From contig NZ_SMYZ01000064.1 in the NCBI RefSeq assembly GCF_004919685.1, positions 1 through 64,000 of the forward strand: DNA of 64,000 nt, read 5' to 3'. Positions 1 to 8,739 of the stretch are shown piece after piece. This DNA is from Mesorhizobium norvegicum (lineage in GTDB: Bacteria; Pseudomonadota; Alphaproteobacteria; Rhizobiales; Rhizobiaceae). The notes under the pieces are model-generated. The model ran no database searches. It was not told the origin of the DNA and saw only the letters and a list, made by a program, of their open reading frames with translations. Every line of letters starts with the position of its first letter. Within the stretch, counting starts at the first letter, position 1. The position numbers and the translations under genes were made by a program.

Positions 1-242
1 GATGGAGCGGCCCGGCACCCTTGTTGGGTGGGGCGAGGGCACCGGGCCTAACCGGCGGGATGTGCTTGCGGGAACATCGCCACCGGCTGGAAACCTTATG
101 CGCTTCTGCTAATTTAAAGTGAAGCAAATCGAAAGAAGAGTGCGTGCGGCGGGTGGTGCCCTCCATCGCCTGCCGAAGATCGGGCCTCCGATCGGCCCGC
201 GTCCTCCGCCAGAGGCGCGGGCTTTAGCTGACCGGGGAAGGG

Positions 243-404
243 ATGACCGACAAGCCCGCCACAACCTACATCGTCAGCGTCTTCGAGAAGCCGCACTGGC
301 GCACGGTGCTGACCACCAAGGACAAGGCGAAGGCCCTGGCGATGGCCAAGGAAATCGGCGACAAGGTGCGGGTCGAGGAGATCACGCCAAAGCCGAAGGG
401 CTAG
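243..404 (+). CDS. Small hypothetical protein (53 aa)
   Basis: A short reading frame of 53 codons starts at an ATG preceded by a strong GGGGAAGGG ribosome-binding site. The protein begins MTDKPATTYIVSVFEKPHW and continues with alternating lysine and alanine residues, suggesting a compact alpha/beta fold. There is no signal peptide or membrane segment. I do not recognise a family and assign no function. The 242 bases before it hold no gene I can support. Confidence 0.6.
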   Translation: MTDKPATTYIVSVFEKPHWRTVLTTKDKAKALAMAKEIGDKVRVEEITPKPKG

Positions 405-453
405 GGTCACCCCCCTAACACGAAGCGGACATTTGGCTGGGATCTCTCAAATA

Positions 454-768
454 TCACTTATGTTTGAGTCCATCGCGCCAAGCAATCGCTTCTAGTTCGA
501 CCCGGACAGCGTCCTCGATAGCAATCACGGGTCGTGCCTGGAATTCAAAAGCAGGCCAGGTGGAGCATACCTTGTGAACGGCCACCGGATCGTCGCAATC
601 CACCAATATATGCCCACCCCACTCGCCCACTCGCACAACGAACAACTCGATCTTGAAATTGTCGGGCGCCTTCCACTGAGTGAATACCTCCAGTATCCGT
701 TTCTGGGCATTCTCGTACTCTGTAGGCGATCCTTGCGGGCGTTCGAACCAGCTGATCATGTACTTCAT
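454..768 (-). CDS. DUF3303 domain-containing protein
   Basis: This 104-aa protein begins MKYMISWFERPQGSPTEYE and matches my memory of the small DUF3303 family of rhizobia, which are single-domain alpha/beta proteins of about 90-110 residues with no known activity. The start is chosen at 768 because GGGAGG lies six bases upstream; in-frame starts further up lack such a site. There is no signal peptide. It is monocistronic and convergent with the small gene to its left. Family assignment is from motif recall; function unknown. Confidence 0.75.
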   Translation of the reverse strand: MKYMISWFERPQGSPTEYENAQKRILEVFTQWKAPDNFKIELFVVRVGEWGGHILVDCDDPVAVHKVCSTWPAFEFQARPVIAIEDAVRVELEAIAWRDGLKHK

Positions 769-966
769 TGTCATCCTCCCACTATTTGAAGTGAAATCCT
801 CGCGCGATGTGCGACTGGACGTAAGTCCCGCCAACGCCTACGGATTTACGCCCCTAGCGTGCGCCTACTTTCGGTTACCTGCAAGAAGTGAGGCTTGGGA
901 GCGGAGCCCCGCCTTCATTTCGTTACTACCGTTGATCCCGGCCTGACCGTCGCGCAACTGATCTGG

Positions 967-1203
967 CTACGGCTGCGGCTTTGCCAGCCTCACGCCAGCG
1001 CCGCCGCCATTCTCGGGGATGAACTCGACGCCGGCCGATTCGAGGGCGAGGCGGATTGCAGCGACAGTGTCAGGTGCACCGGAAGAATGGCCGTTTTCGA
1101 AGCGAGTAACCGTCATCGACGAGAGGCCGGCTTTGACCGCCAGTTGGCGCACGCCGATCTGAAGCGCGGCCCTAGCCATTCGGCATTGTGATGGTGTGAT
1201 CAT
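967..1203 (-). CDS. Short XRE-family transcriptional regulator
   Basis: A 78-aa single-domain DNA-binding protein. Residues 1-60 form a Cro/CI-type helix-turn-helix (MITPSQCRMARAALQIGV, then a recognition helix around LSSMTVTRFENG). The C-terminal tail carries VEFIPENGGG, typical of very short rhizobial XRE regulators. The start at 1203 places the operator-like repeats at 1222-1258 just upstream; longer in-frame versions would translate through them. It is divergent from the Tat-signal protein at 1285, so it probably represses itself and that gene. Confidence 0.8.
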   Translation of the reverse strand: MITPSQCRMARAALQIGVRQLAVKAGLSSMTVTRFENGHSSGAPDTVAAIRLALESAGVEFIPENGGGAGVRLAKPQP

Positions 1204-1221
1204 TTCGCGGCCCTGTTGACA

Positions 1222-1258
1222 CTGTAAACAGGCAATGGCATGTTTACCCTGTAAACAG
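1222..1258. promoter_or_regulatory. Candidate operator repeats between divergent genes
   Basis: The 10-mer CTGTAAACAG occurs twice as a direct repeat (1222-1231 and 1249-1258), with an inverted half-site TGTTTAC at 1241-1247 between them. The array fills the gap between the XRE gene and the plus-strand gene at 1285, the expected place for an autoregulatory operator. The repeats are seen directly; the binding protein is inferred. Confidence 0.6.
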
Positions 1259-1284
1259 TCTATCCAACCCAAAGGGGATTTACA

Positions 1285-1776
1285 ATGCCGAACACCCATG
1301 TTCTGGCGGCCGGCGAAGCTATGCCCGCTGCCGAGGTAATGCCCATCCTGGGGAGATTTTCCCGCCGCGCCATGCTTGGCGCCCTTGCTTCAGTTCCAGC
1401 CATAGGGGCGGCTACAGCGGCGGTTGCCGTCACGACGCCGCCGAAAGTGTTTCCGAATTTTGGAAGCATCCCGGCCGCGGCTGCGCAGGCCGATCCTCTG
1501 GCCGACGCCTTCGCCGAGTATCACGCCAAGATGGCGGAGTTCATGGCGATCCCGATCGAGCAGATAACCACCCAAGACAACGAAGATGCGCTTGTCGCGG
1601 CAACCTATGGCCCGGTGTCAGACAGGCTGTGGCATGCCACCCCGCAGGCGACGAGCAACCGGGGCGTGGCTGAAGCTATCCGCTATGCGCTTGATGAGCG
1701 CTCGGTCATCGACCGTATAGCAGAGGCCGCTCTGGTCTCGGCGCTGGCGTTCCTCGATGGGGAGCGCGGCTCATGA
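1285..1776 (+). CDS. Hypothetical protein with Tat-type signal
   Basis: A 163-aa protein with a twin-arginine-like motif FSRRAMLGALASVPAIGAA at about residues 25-43, followed by an alanine-rich export region. The rest is soluble and helical with no motif I recognise. Similar Tat-signal proteins occur at 20431 and 25972, the latter also divergent from a short XRE gene, so this is a recurring module. Its stop overlaps the next start (ATGA). Function unknown; export by Tat is inferred. Confidence 0.65.
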   Translation: MPNTHVLAAGEAMPAAEVMPILGRFSRRAMLGALASVPAIGAATAAVAVTTPPKVFPNFGSIPAAAAQADPLADAFAEYHAKMAEFMAIPIEQITTQDNEDALVAATYGPVSDRLWHATPQATSNRGVAEAIRYALDERSVIDRIAEAALVSALAFLDGERGS

Positions 1777-2168
1777 ACGCCCACACGCCCATTCTGAAGC
1801 CCCTGGGAATGCCGAAGGGGATGGACCCGCGCGAATGGCGCCAGTCGGTCGAGAAGCGCCTGAACGACCTGCTTGACCACGCCATGTCGCTGATCACCGC
1901 GCTCGACATGATGGAAGCCGATTGCGATCTGGAGGAAACCGCAGACGACGAGCCCTCTCTGGGCTGGGGCCATCGCGGCGGGCAGTCATTCCTGTCCGTC
2001 ACCGCGCCCAACCCCGGCCCCAGCGACACATGCGATCTGGAGCTCGACAAGTGCGATGACGAGGACGGCGGCGATCTGGAGGGCTACTGTCCCGGCGACT
2101 ACGGCGAAACCGTCATGTGGCCCGACGATCTGGAATCGCAGGAAGTGCTTGTGAGGAGCGGGATATGA
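1773..2168 (+). CDS. Acidic hypothetical protein (131 aa)
   Basis: The start overlaps the upstream stop by four bases, indicating translational coupling. The N-terminal half is helical (DPREWRQSVEKRLNDLLDHA); the C-terminal half is strongly acidic with many Asp, Glu and Gly residues. There is no signal peptide or recognised domain. It sits in a three-gene run with the Tat-signal protein and the frameshifted gene at 2165. Function unknown. Confidence 0.6.
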   Translation: MNAHTPILKPLGMPKGMDPREWRQSVEKRLNDLLDHAMSLITALDMMEADCDLEETADDEPSLGWGHRGGQSFLSVTAPNPGPSDTCDLELDKCDDEDGGDLEGYCPGDYGETVMWPDDLESQEVLVRSGI

Positions 2169-2397
2169 CCGGCCCGAGCGACAGTCTCGACGACCTCGAA
2201 GGCGACATTACCTCTCGACGCTCATTCAAACGACATATGATGTCGCCACCAACAAGCCGCTGCCAGAGAGCATCGCAAGCGATATGCAGCAAGTCCTGCA
2301 TCTGCTGTGGATAGCTCGCGACCTCGCCGAGCAATTGATCGTGTCAATGGAGGCCTGCCATCAGAAGGTGATGGACGAGCGCAAAGCCGCCGGCTGA
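2165..2397 (+). pseudogene. Small hypothetical gene with frameshift
   Basis: An ATG overlapping the upstream stop opens MTGPSDSLDDLEGDI, but this frame ends at 2314 in a cysteine- and serine-rich tail that looks like out-of-frame translation. A second frame, from about 2212 to the TGA at 2395, gives a credible helical protein (LSTLIQTTYDVATNKPLPES, ending KVMDERKAAG) without its own start. One missing base near 2209 would join them into about 77 residues. This is either a real mutation or a sequencing error. The terminator at 2421 follows. Confidence 0.55.
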
Positions 2398-2420
2398 TCA
2401 TTCTTCCCGACCGGAATAAT

Positions 2421-2452
2421 GAAGCCCGCTGCCTCACGGTGGCGGGCTTTTT
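2421..2452 (+). terminator. Rho-independent terminator
   Basis: An inverted repeat AAGCCCGC / GCGGGCTT (2422-2429 and 2442-2449) is followed by a T run. It lies 24 bases after the plus-strand gene cluster ending at 2397. Confidence 0.75.
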
Positions 2453-2768
2453 ACGGTAGGAAGGCCACCTTGTGCCCGCATTCGCCGCACTTGAACAAAT
2501 CGCTTTCGCCACCGCTCCCTTGGCCAACCATGGGCTCGTGCTTTGCTCGCAATATCCAACAGCGCGGGCATTGTGGCGTCTCGTCAATGATGGGCTGATA
2601 CCTATGCACGCGGCTAGCCGCAGAGGCAGCGTTGTCCAGACTGGATTTCAGTTTTGCCCCAGTTTCATCGTGAAGGGCCAGATAGCGCCGTAGTTTTCCG
2701 GCCTTCCGTTCCTCCGTGAAAGCTAACTCTGCGGCCTCGGCCTTGAGCGTTTCCCTTAGATCGACCAT
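2451..2768 (-). CDS. Zinc-ribbon hypothetical protein
   Basis: A 105-aa protein whose N-terminal half is a charged helix (residues about 1-50, possibly coiled coil) and whose C-terminus carries paired cysteine motifs, CPRC and CGECGH, consistent with a zinc ribbon. The start at 2768 (MVDLRETLKAEAAEL) has a GGGAGGGG site about 11 bases upstream; a TTG at 2789 is an alternative. It is convergent with the gene cluster to its left. Likely a nucleic-acid or metal-binding small protein; family not recognised. Confidence 0.6.
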   Translation of the reverse strand: MVDLRETLKAEAAELAFTEERKAGKLRRYLALHDETGAKLKSSLDNAASAASRVHRYQPIIDETPQCPRCWILRAKHEPMVGQGSGGESDLFKCGECGHKVAFLP

Positions 2769-2966
2769 CCCAGGCAAAGCCCCTCCCAACGTTTGCGTCC
2801 ATGTCGCGTGGACCTGCCGATAGTCGCAGGAACGCGATGGAAATCAATGTGGCCTGTGCTGCCTGGGATTCGTGGATTTTCTGAAATGTAGCCCGGGACG
2901 TAGCCCTGGTGGAACTTTCCCGCAAATGAGGGAAGGTAGCGATTGCGGCTAAGCCATTGAAAAGAT

Positions 2967-2981
2967 TGGCTCCCCGGGCCG
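2967..2981. other. Candidate island left att site (tRNA-Asn 3' repeat)
   Basis: The 15-mer TGGCTCCCCGGGCCG is identical to 28793-28807, which is the 3' end, including CCA, of the minus-strand tRNA-Asn gene beside the serine recombinase. The orientation is the same, as expected for the two ends of an element integrated at the tRNA 3' end. The match weakens beyond 15 bases. The repeat is seen directly; its role as an att site is inferred. Confidence 0.6.
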
Positions 2982-3083
2982 AATGAAACCGCGAACTACG
3001 AGCTGCCGATCCCCCTCGAAACTACGCTAAAACCTTCCGTCAAGACTCGCAAGCGTGACCGAGAGCGCGCGGAGCGCATCGAA

Positions 3084-3266
3084 TTGGCCGGCGGGCCTGG
3101 GCCATCCCTCCGAGACCGCGCTGTCGCATTTGCCCGTGAAAAGGGTGAAGTGCGAACGCGCGAGCTGACTGAGATCGGAATTCCCCGCTGCTATCTGGCC
3201 CGGATGTGCGACGAGGGGCTGCTCAGCAAGGTTGGCTATGGAATCTACCGCGCCACAGATCGCTAG
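3084..3266 (+). CDS. AbiEi-like N-terminal winged-helix fragment
   Basis: A 60-aa frame from a TTG start encodes a winged-helix-like segment (VRTRELTEIGIPRCYLARMC, ending YGIYRATDR). It resembles the N-terminal domain of AbiEi-type antitoxin/regulator proteins, normally about 200 residues. The frame is open back to 2961 but without an ATG, and the stop comes right after the domain. It is therefore either a free-standing small regulator or the truncated start of an AbiEi gene at the island edge. Family assignment moderate; coding start uncertain. Confidence 0.45.
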   Translation: MAGGPGPSLRDRAVAFAREKGEVRTRELTEIGIPRCYLARMCDEGLLSKVGYGIYRATDR

Positions 3267-3387
3267 GTGGTATCATTAGATTTTGGCTAAGCCGTGGTTT
3301 GCCGAGAGCATTCTTGACGTCGTTAACACGCGGGAAGAGGCGCGAGCTCCTGCACGGGTCGGGCAGGATGGTGACCTTCGCGCCGTA

Positions 3388-3483
3388 TCCGAGGCCGTTG
3401 TCGATCATCGCGAAGCGGCCCGATGATAGCTTCAGGCGCTGGCGATAGGTGCCTGAGACGTGTTCGCCGGCTATTGCCGCCCC
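3388..3483 (-). pseudogene. Relaxase (DUF3363-type) fragment
   Basis: The minus strand reads AAIAGEHVSGTYRQRLKLSS followed by GRFAMIDNGLG, which resembles the C-terminal region of DUF3363/VirD2-like relaxases carried by rhizobial integrative conjugative elements. After NGLG the similarity stops. Only about 32 residues remain and no start exists, so this is a relic, consistent with the island once having been mobilisable. Confidence 0.45.
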
Positions 3484-3488
3484 GCTAG

Positions 3489-3535
3489 GAAAAAAGACCG
3501 GCGCCCTCGCTGGGAGGTTGCCCGAATGGCGCCGG
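3489..3535 (-). terminator. Rho-independent terminator downstream of mucR
   Basis: On the minus strand the perfect 8-bp inverted repeat CCGGCGCC / GGCGCCGG (3528-3535 and 3498-3505) is followed by TCTTTTTT. It lies about 75 bases past the stop of the mucR-like gene. Confidence 0.65.
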
Positions 3536-3608
3536 CCAGACGGTCCTTTTCAGGTCCGCCGCTCTCAAGACATAGCTGAGTCTTTCCGTTACGTCAGGTG
3601 GTGACCGA

Positions 3609-4067
3609 CTAGGCTCTGGCTTTCCGCTTCGCAGGTGCCTTCTTGGCTGGTACGACGGGTTTAGCCTTGCGGCCAAGCCCGATGGACTTTGCAAGTTGCG
3701 AGCGCTGAGCGGCGTAATTTGGAGCTGTCATAGGGTAATCGTGCGGCAAGTTCCATTTGGCGCGATAGGCGTCCGGTGTCAGGCCGAAGTCCGTGCTAAG
3801 ATGCCGCTTCAGGGATTTGAACTTCTTCCCGTCTTCGAGGCAGATAATGAAGTCCGGCGTCACCGACCTCTTCGGGTTGACCGCGGGAGTTTGCGGCTCA
3901 ACGACGGGTGAGATCGGCGTGCCAAGTCCGGACAGCGAAGCATGAACCGATGCTATCACGTCCGGCAAACCAGACACCGGCAATGGATTGTTGCTGACAT
4001 ATGCTGAGACAATGTCGGCTGTTAACTCAGCTAGTTCGGCAGCGCGGGTATCGGTTTGGTCGGTCAT
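3609..4067 (-). CDS. MucR/Ros family transcriptional regulator
   Basis: A 152-aa protein with the full MucR layout: an N-terminal helix (ELTADIVSAYVSNNPLP), a linker, the signature AVNPKRSV, and the Ros/MucR zinc-finger domain at about residues 75-125 (IICLEDGKKFKSLKRHL, then LTPDAYRAKWNLP and YPMTAPNYAAQRS). A lysine- and alanine-rich tail follows. MucR proteins are cytoplasmic zinc-finger regulators that bind AT-rich DNA and control exopolysaccharide, motility and horizontally acquired genes. A terminator lies downstream. A second MucR is encoded in the prophage at 33178. Confidence 0.9.
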   Translation of the reverse strand: MTDQTDTRAAELAELTADIVSAYVSNNPLPVSGLPDVIASVHASLSGLGTPISPVVEPQTPAVNPKRSVTPDFIICLEDGKKFKSLKRHLSTDFGLTPDAYRAKWNLPHDYPMTAPNYAAQRSQLAKSIGLGRKAKPVVPAKKAPAKRKARA

Positions 4068-4471
4068 TGGTGGTCCTTTTGTCTGATTTATCCCCTCTCT
4101 ATTGGTTGATGATCAACGACGCAACCGCCCTCCTAAGCCTGGTCTATCGAACTGCAGTGGAGCCGACGCAGAATTCGTACGGACCTCGGACAACCCTTTG
4201 ATGTTATTTCAGAAGTAGTAGCGACCGTAGAGCGAACGAGGCTTGTGGAGCGAAGTTGCCTGCCGAGCATCCGGTTTGGCTGGGGTTCCTGGTAGCTTTT
4301 CGAACTTTCTGTCTTGCACCTCCAGTCGAGATGCGCGCTTCTAAAGAATGTCGGTATGCCTGTCTCCGCAGTGGTGCAACGTGAGTACGGGGGTCGAGCC
4401 GGTGGAGCGCTACCGCCGATACCGCGCCGCAACTGAGTTCGTCTGTTGAAGCGACTTCGCAAGCGAGGCCA

Positions 4472-4499
4472 GCAGGTTCAAATCCTGTCCCCGCAACCA
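4472..4499 (+). other. tRNA-fMet 3'-end fragment (candidate att site)
   Basis: The sequence is the T arm, acceptor 3' strand, discriminator and CCA of an initiator tRNA (T stem GCAGG / CCTGT, then CCCCGCA-A-CCA). No D arm or anticodon arm precedes it, so it is not a functional tRNA. The last 18 bases (4482-4499) recur at 14666-14683. Terminator-like sequence follows both copies. Confidence 0.7.
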
Positions 4500-4518
4500 C
4501 TTTCATCATAAATCAATC

Positions 4519-4546
4519 ACCGTCCCGGTCTAACCGGGGCGGTTTT
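4519..4546 (+). terminator. tRNA-fMet-type terminator, copy 1
   Basis: A GC-rich hairpin of ACCGTCCCGG paired with CCGGGGCGGT, followed by a short T run. It is nearly identical to 14703-14732, so the repeat with the downstream copy includes this terminator. Confidence 0.6.
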
Positions 4547-4921
4547 GCGTTTGAGAGAAACGAAGACTTTCATCCTCCAGCCATCGCATCGCGGCAGGTG
4601 AAGGCCGAGATGCGCGTTGCCGGCGGCGATCAGCGCACCTGAGCACCGCGGTTGTGGGCAAGCTTTCGATGAGGGAGTATCGCAAGACAGGTGAGTGGTG
4701 CGGTGAGGTTTGACCAGCAAGCCTTTCGTTGGCATTCGGTTGTTTGTAGATTAGCTAACCACGGCCCGCAGTGACTGCACCAAGACTTCTGTAGCTGGTC
4801 GGCGAATTCGTCGACTCTCTCCACCGGTCCCTCCTGCACGCTCAATAGCACGGTCGCACCATCGCTTTTTTGAAAGCGATCCCAATGAGTGACATATGGG
4901 AAGACCGGCAAGAGGCACATG

Positions 4922-5736
4922 CATGACACGACGAGAATTTTCCCGCGAGGAACTCTTGGCATTAGTCTGGGAAAATTGACCAGCGAGATCGCAAAGGAAC
5001 TCGGCATTTCCGATGTGGCGCTCGCCAAGCTTTGCAGGCGCCTGCAGGTCCCCAAGCCACCTCGAGGCTATTGGGCCAAGGTTCAGGCAGGAGGAGGTCC
5101 CCGGCGCCCACCGTTGGGTGCCTTCCGCGAAGAGATCGATCGGCGCGCCGGGGCGAAACCGTGCGCATACAAGCAGCCGGAACTCTCTCCAATCTTCAAC
5201 AGCAGTTCTACAGCGCCGCGATAGCCGACCTTCAAGGCGTCGACGCTGCCGCGGTTATCGGAAACAGACTCCCGGACCTCGATCCGAACCTCGCGGCGCA
5301 ACTTTTGCTGCTGATCCAGAACCGCGCTCACGAGCGGATCAAGCAGGGAAAGATCGATGCCCAATGGAGCCACTCGCTGCAGGGAAGCGCTGCAAGTCTC
5401 GTTGGAAAGCTGCTTCCATTCGCCAGGCCCCAGCTTCTCGTTTTTTGAGAGCGAGCAAAGAAACGGTGGTCGAGCGGGAACGGTCCCGCCGTTCTTGTCC
5501 GCCTGACCGCTCCCTGGCAGGAGCGGATTGCCTCTCTGGTGCGCATGGTCCGCGAACACCAACTCCACCATGTGGTGATGCCGTTGACGTCGGCGGACCA
5601 TTCCTGGTCTACCCGCTACATCCATACTCCGGATTCGCGCATGTTTCTGGACAGCACCCTCTGCATCTCACCTCAGAAATTTAGGTGCAAAGCACGCGAC
5701 GTGCCTGGCGCGAGGAAGAGCCGCCTGAGTGCATAG
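4922..5736 (+). pseudogene. Multiply frameshifted gene, PPRGYW-motif family
   Basis: The frame from 4922 reads MTRREFSREELLALVWEN and then stops. A second frame continues SEIAKELGISDVALAKLCRR and VPKPPRGYWAKVQAG, a third runs through NLQQQFYSAAIADLQGVDAA, and a fourth from 5449 carries WQERIASLVRMVREHQLHHV to 5736. The start region is a homeodomain-like helix-turn-helix shared with the gene at 18264-19426. At least three frameshifts are needed, so it is a decayed gene. No activity is known to me for this family. Confidence 0.55.
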
Positions 5737-5775
5737 GTACCGCTTGGCGCTGCGCGAAATCATGCCATCGACTAC

Positions 5776-6266
5776 ATGCCCACTCGCGAAGTACCCCTGC
5801 CTTCCTCCATTACCAGAGCGAATGTTGCGCCCTACCGCGGTCGGCTCCAAGCATTGATAGACGCAAAGCACGTTTGCGAAACGCTGTCTGGAGCCGCGCG
5901 CGCGATGGAGCGAAACGTGCCCACCCATACCCTCGCGCTGGCCGACAGAATCTGGTTTGGCGGTGACCGCCCGTTTCGGTCGGCCCCCGATGCCTGGTCG
6001 CGGATCGAAGAAGAGTTGGATCAATGGGAGACGGAGCTTCGAGGGCGAACGCTCGGCAGTGGCAAAATCAATCCTCGGGATCGATATCGGTGATATCGTG
6101 ACCGGACAGGTTCAAGGCCGCATTATCCGCATTTCTGTAACGAACACGGCGGTCTATTCCAGTGAGAAAGGCATCATCTTCGGTCGACGGAACCCGCTTC
6201 CGGAAGGACGGCACGCTCGGCAAGCAGCAGGAGGCGATCAGGCTGTATCTCGCAGATGACGTGTAG
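5776..6266 (+). pseudogene. Decayed hypothetical gene with frameshifts
   Basis: Three frames taken in turn give a credible protein: VAPYRGRLQALIDAKHVCET with PTHTLALADRIWFGGDRPFR and WSRIEEELDQWETEL; then SILGIDIGDIVTGQVQGRII and NTAVYSSEKGIIF; then FRKDGTLGKQQEAIRLYLAD to a stop at 6264. It may be the continuation of the pseudogene ending at 5736, in which case one ancestral gene spanned about 1.3 kb. I do not recognise a domain. From 6267 to 6830 I see no supportable gene. Confidence 0.4.
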
Positions 6267-6830
6267 ACGGCCTTGCGTGCCCAACGCAGCCCACCCGCGA
6301 TCGTGCACGTACACAGGACCGGTCGTGCGGCGGCAGCTGCTGTTATGATATGCTTTGATACTTCTTCGCGAGTTGTAGCTACGTCTCCAGTGCCGGTTGA
6401 ACGCCTCAAACAATCCGACCCCTTTCATTTATCCCTGGGAGGTCCAGTTTGCCTTGGGCTTCATGCCGGCTTTACGGAGTTTCTGTTTAACGCCTCCGGT
6501 AGAACTGGGCTGTAAACTCGATGGAGAGACAAGAATTGAAGCCGTCTCCTAGAGCCGCGATCGCCCGGGAGTTGGATTCGATCCGATCAAACCCATCAAG
6601 GAGCGACCAACATTTTCGGCGCAATCAAAATCCCTTCTACTTTTCGCGACGCATCTACATCCCCGATTACATCCCCCGATCGAAAACTATTTCTTGGTTC
6701 CATCAGCCACAGGAAATGCGACCGATTCTAGGCCGCGCTCTTTTCGATCTATTCCGTTCAACTACATAGTGGTGAAGCAGATGACATCGATCCGGTGCTG
6801 AGGTTTGCGTAGAAGGGGAGGACGACGACA

Positions 6831-7064
6831 ATGCAGATTTTTCGACCTGTTATGCGCGGCGTAATTATAGGAAATTGCGCAATGCAGTTGGCGTTTTTGC
6901 CACAACTCGCATATGCGGATGATTTAGATGAGTGTGTGAGTAACTCTGTCGAACTGCGTGAGCAGTGTTTGCAAGACGCTCAGGGGCGGGAAGACGATGT
7001 AAGGTGGTGCTGGGAAAGTTATAACCGTCACGTCGATCTGTGTTCTGCGCTATATGCACGATAA
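6831..7064 (+). CDS. Small secreted Cys-rich protein
   Basis: A 77-aa protein with an AGGGGAGG ribosome-binding site about ten bases before the ATG. Residues 1-29 form a signal peptide ending in a plausible AYA cleavage site; the mature part of about 48 residues is acidic with four cysteines (DECVSNS, EQCLQDA, RWCWESY, DLCSALY), suggesting two disulphides in the periplasm or outside the cell. No family recognised. It lies just before the exported-protease cluster and may belong to the same cargo. Confidence 0.6.
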   Translation: MQIFRPVMRGVIIGNCAMQLAFLPQLAYADDLDECVSNSVELREQCLQDAQGREDDVRWCWESYNRHVDLCSALYAR

Positions 7065-7084
7065 TTACCCGTCTAGAGTCGAAT

Positions 7085-7450
7085 TCATGCATAGTGGGTC
7101 GCTTCAGCAGCGTGCTCCGTCCCAGCAAGAGCGCAAGCTGCGCTTCCGGCCGGACGCCGGCACGGGGTCGACAATTGGTTTCGAACGGCTGCGCCGAGAG
7201 GCGAGCCGATGGAGGGGCGATTGACCGGATGTCGGCTTCGACGGCATAGAATTGGCCGATCGGCAAAGACCTGAAACGCGATCGGCGCATTGTGAGCCTC
7301 CGCAACGTCATAGAGCTTGCGCCGGGTATGCGCCCAACAGGAGCAAGAAGTGATGTCTCCTTGCCGGCGAGTTGGTCGAAGCCCGCATAATATGCGCCTA
7401 GCCCTTGAAGTGCTCGAAATGTGAAGCTGGACGTTCCGCCTTGCGGTGCG
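7085..7450 (-). pseudogene. IS66-family transposase (TnpC) remnant
   Basis: Minus-strand frames contain pieces of the IS66 TnpC C-terminal half: CWAHTRRKLYDVAEAHNAPI, then in another frame FYAVEADIRSIAP, then EAQLALLLGRSTLLK. The order matches TnpC, but at least two frameshifts separate the pieces and neither the N-terminus nor the accessory tnpA/tnpB genes are present. From 7520 to 7860 I find no gene. Confidence 0.6.
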
Positions 7451-7860
7451 GCGGGATGCGGACCGACAGCCCCGGCGAAGGGCGCTGCAGTTCCGTTCGC
7501 GAAGGGCCAGGGAACTCACCGCTAACGTGCCTTCTCTGACCGCTGCATCACGTATTTTTAGGATCTGCGGTTACACTGACTGGACTGGCGACATCAAACT
7601 ATGACGTACATGCACATCGCGGACGTTGAGGAACGTCAGAGAGTCTACGGGGTGTCGGCAGTTGATCTGGGGTTTTTATTATTTTCCGCTAATAGACCAG
7701 TGACAGATGGAGGGAATTATCGTAGTAGTAAAAAACATCGGTCTTAATGCAATTGCTGGGCGGTCTAGCAGGCGAAAAGCATCGCCAGGCATAGGCGTGC
7801 GGCGCGAAAATGCTAGTCGATTTGGTTCGGTTCAACGTCGTCTTGTGAGGCGTGTTGGCG

Positions 7861-8718
7861 ATGGTTTTGCTGCGGAAAATACTCAACTTATGTCTTTCTA
7901 AACAAGGCCATCCCCGCCAGCTTGAGCGGCTGACATTCAGGACGTCTGAGGCCCTGCTTGCTCAAGCAGTGATCCTCCTGCTGCTGCTGGCCACGGTGGA
8001 GCAGGGATCGGCCGACGAACTCTCCTTCATGGTCGATTCCAGCGGCAACCGTCTCGGCGCCACCCTGGAACTTGGTGATCAAGCCATGCCCGGCGAAATT
8101 TTCGTCGACAGCCGCGGCGACGTAGGGTTCATCGATTGCGGCGGGACGCACATAGCTTTGGACTTGGCAAAAGTGCGCAAGAATAGCCAAAACTGCAGTC
8201 ACCATCGATCGGAGTGGTCCGGGAGCATTTTTAAGCACGTTACTGTCGTGAAGAACGCAATCGAAGAACCGTCAGGCCAAATAAGCACGGTAACAACGCC
8301 CCTCAAGTTCCACAAATTTGATCCAGCCTGTATGACTGGAACGTGTCAAAAAACTTTTGAGGATTGTGCTGCGTGCGAGCCCATCGATCCGACTGATCCC
8401 ACGGGATGTCTGGGCAATCCAGCCTGCGAGACGATCCTGAATGGAATTGTTGATCGCAGGCCAAATGACGCGAATGGGCTTCCACCCGATTTGTCTAACT
8501 CTCACTTCTTACTTCTGGATCAAGGCGGAGACTTTCGTCCCCTGTCGCAGGCGATTCCCGGGGCGCTTGACCTCGGCGGCGGCAATGAGAGGGCACCGGC
8601 CGCGCTCCAGGCCCCCGCTCCCGTCATTGTTGCTCCGACACCGGCCGGATCAGACGGAGGTGGTCTTGGCGGCGGCGGCTTGTCGGGCGGATTTCAAGGG
8701 AGCTCTGGAGCTCAATAA
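7861..8718 (+). CDS. Exported Gly-rich hypothetical protein
   Basis: A 285-aa protein with an N-terminal hydrophobic segment (LLAQAVILLLLLATVEQG, about residues 33-50) acting as a signal or anchor. The mature region has a Cys-rich centre (CMTGTCQKTFEDCAACEP) and ends in a Pro/Ala/Gly-rich tail (GGGLGGGGLSGGF). The start at 7861 is chosen for the GAGG about ten bases upstream; a GTG at 7852 is possible. It is the first gene of a plus-strand run with two proteases and a lipoprotein. Function unknown; role at the cell surface inferred. Confidence 0.65.
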   Translation: MVLLRKILNLCLSKQGHPRQLERLTFRTSEALLAQAVILLLLLATVEQGSADELSFMVDSSGNRLGATLELGDQAMPGEIFVDSRGDVGFIDCGGTHIALDLAKVRKNSQNCSHHRSEWSGSIFKHVTVVKNAIEEPSGQISTVTTPLKFHKFDPACMTGTCQKTFEDCAACEPIDPTDPTGCLGNPACETILNGIVDRRPNDANGLPPDLSNSHFLLLDQGGDFRPLSQAIPGALDLGGGNERAPAALQAPAPVIVAPTPAGSDGGGLGGGGLSGGFQGSSGAQ

Positions 8719-8739
8719 CACCAAGGGGAGGATTGTGAA

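Noticed and set aside
4204..4509. Minus-strand frame starting MMKVVAGTGFEPAGLACEVA.
   Set aside because: It reads across the tRNA-fMet 3' fragment and shows no protein family beyond the tRNA-derived artefact.
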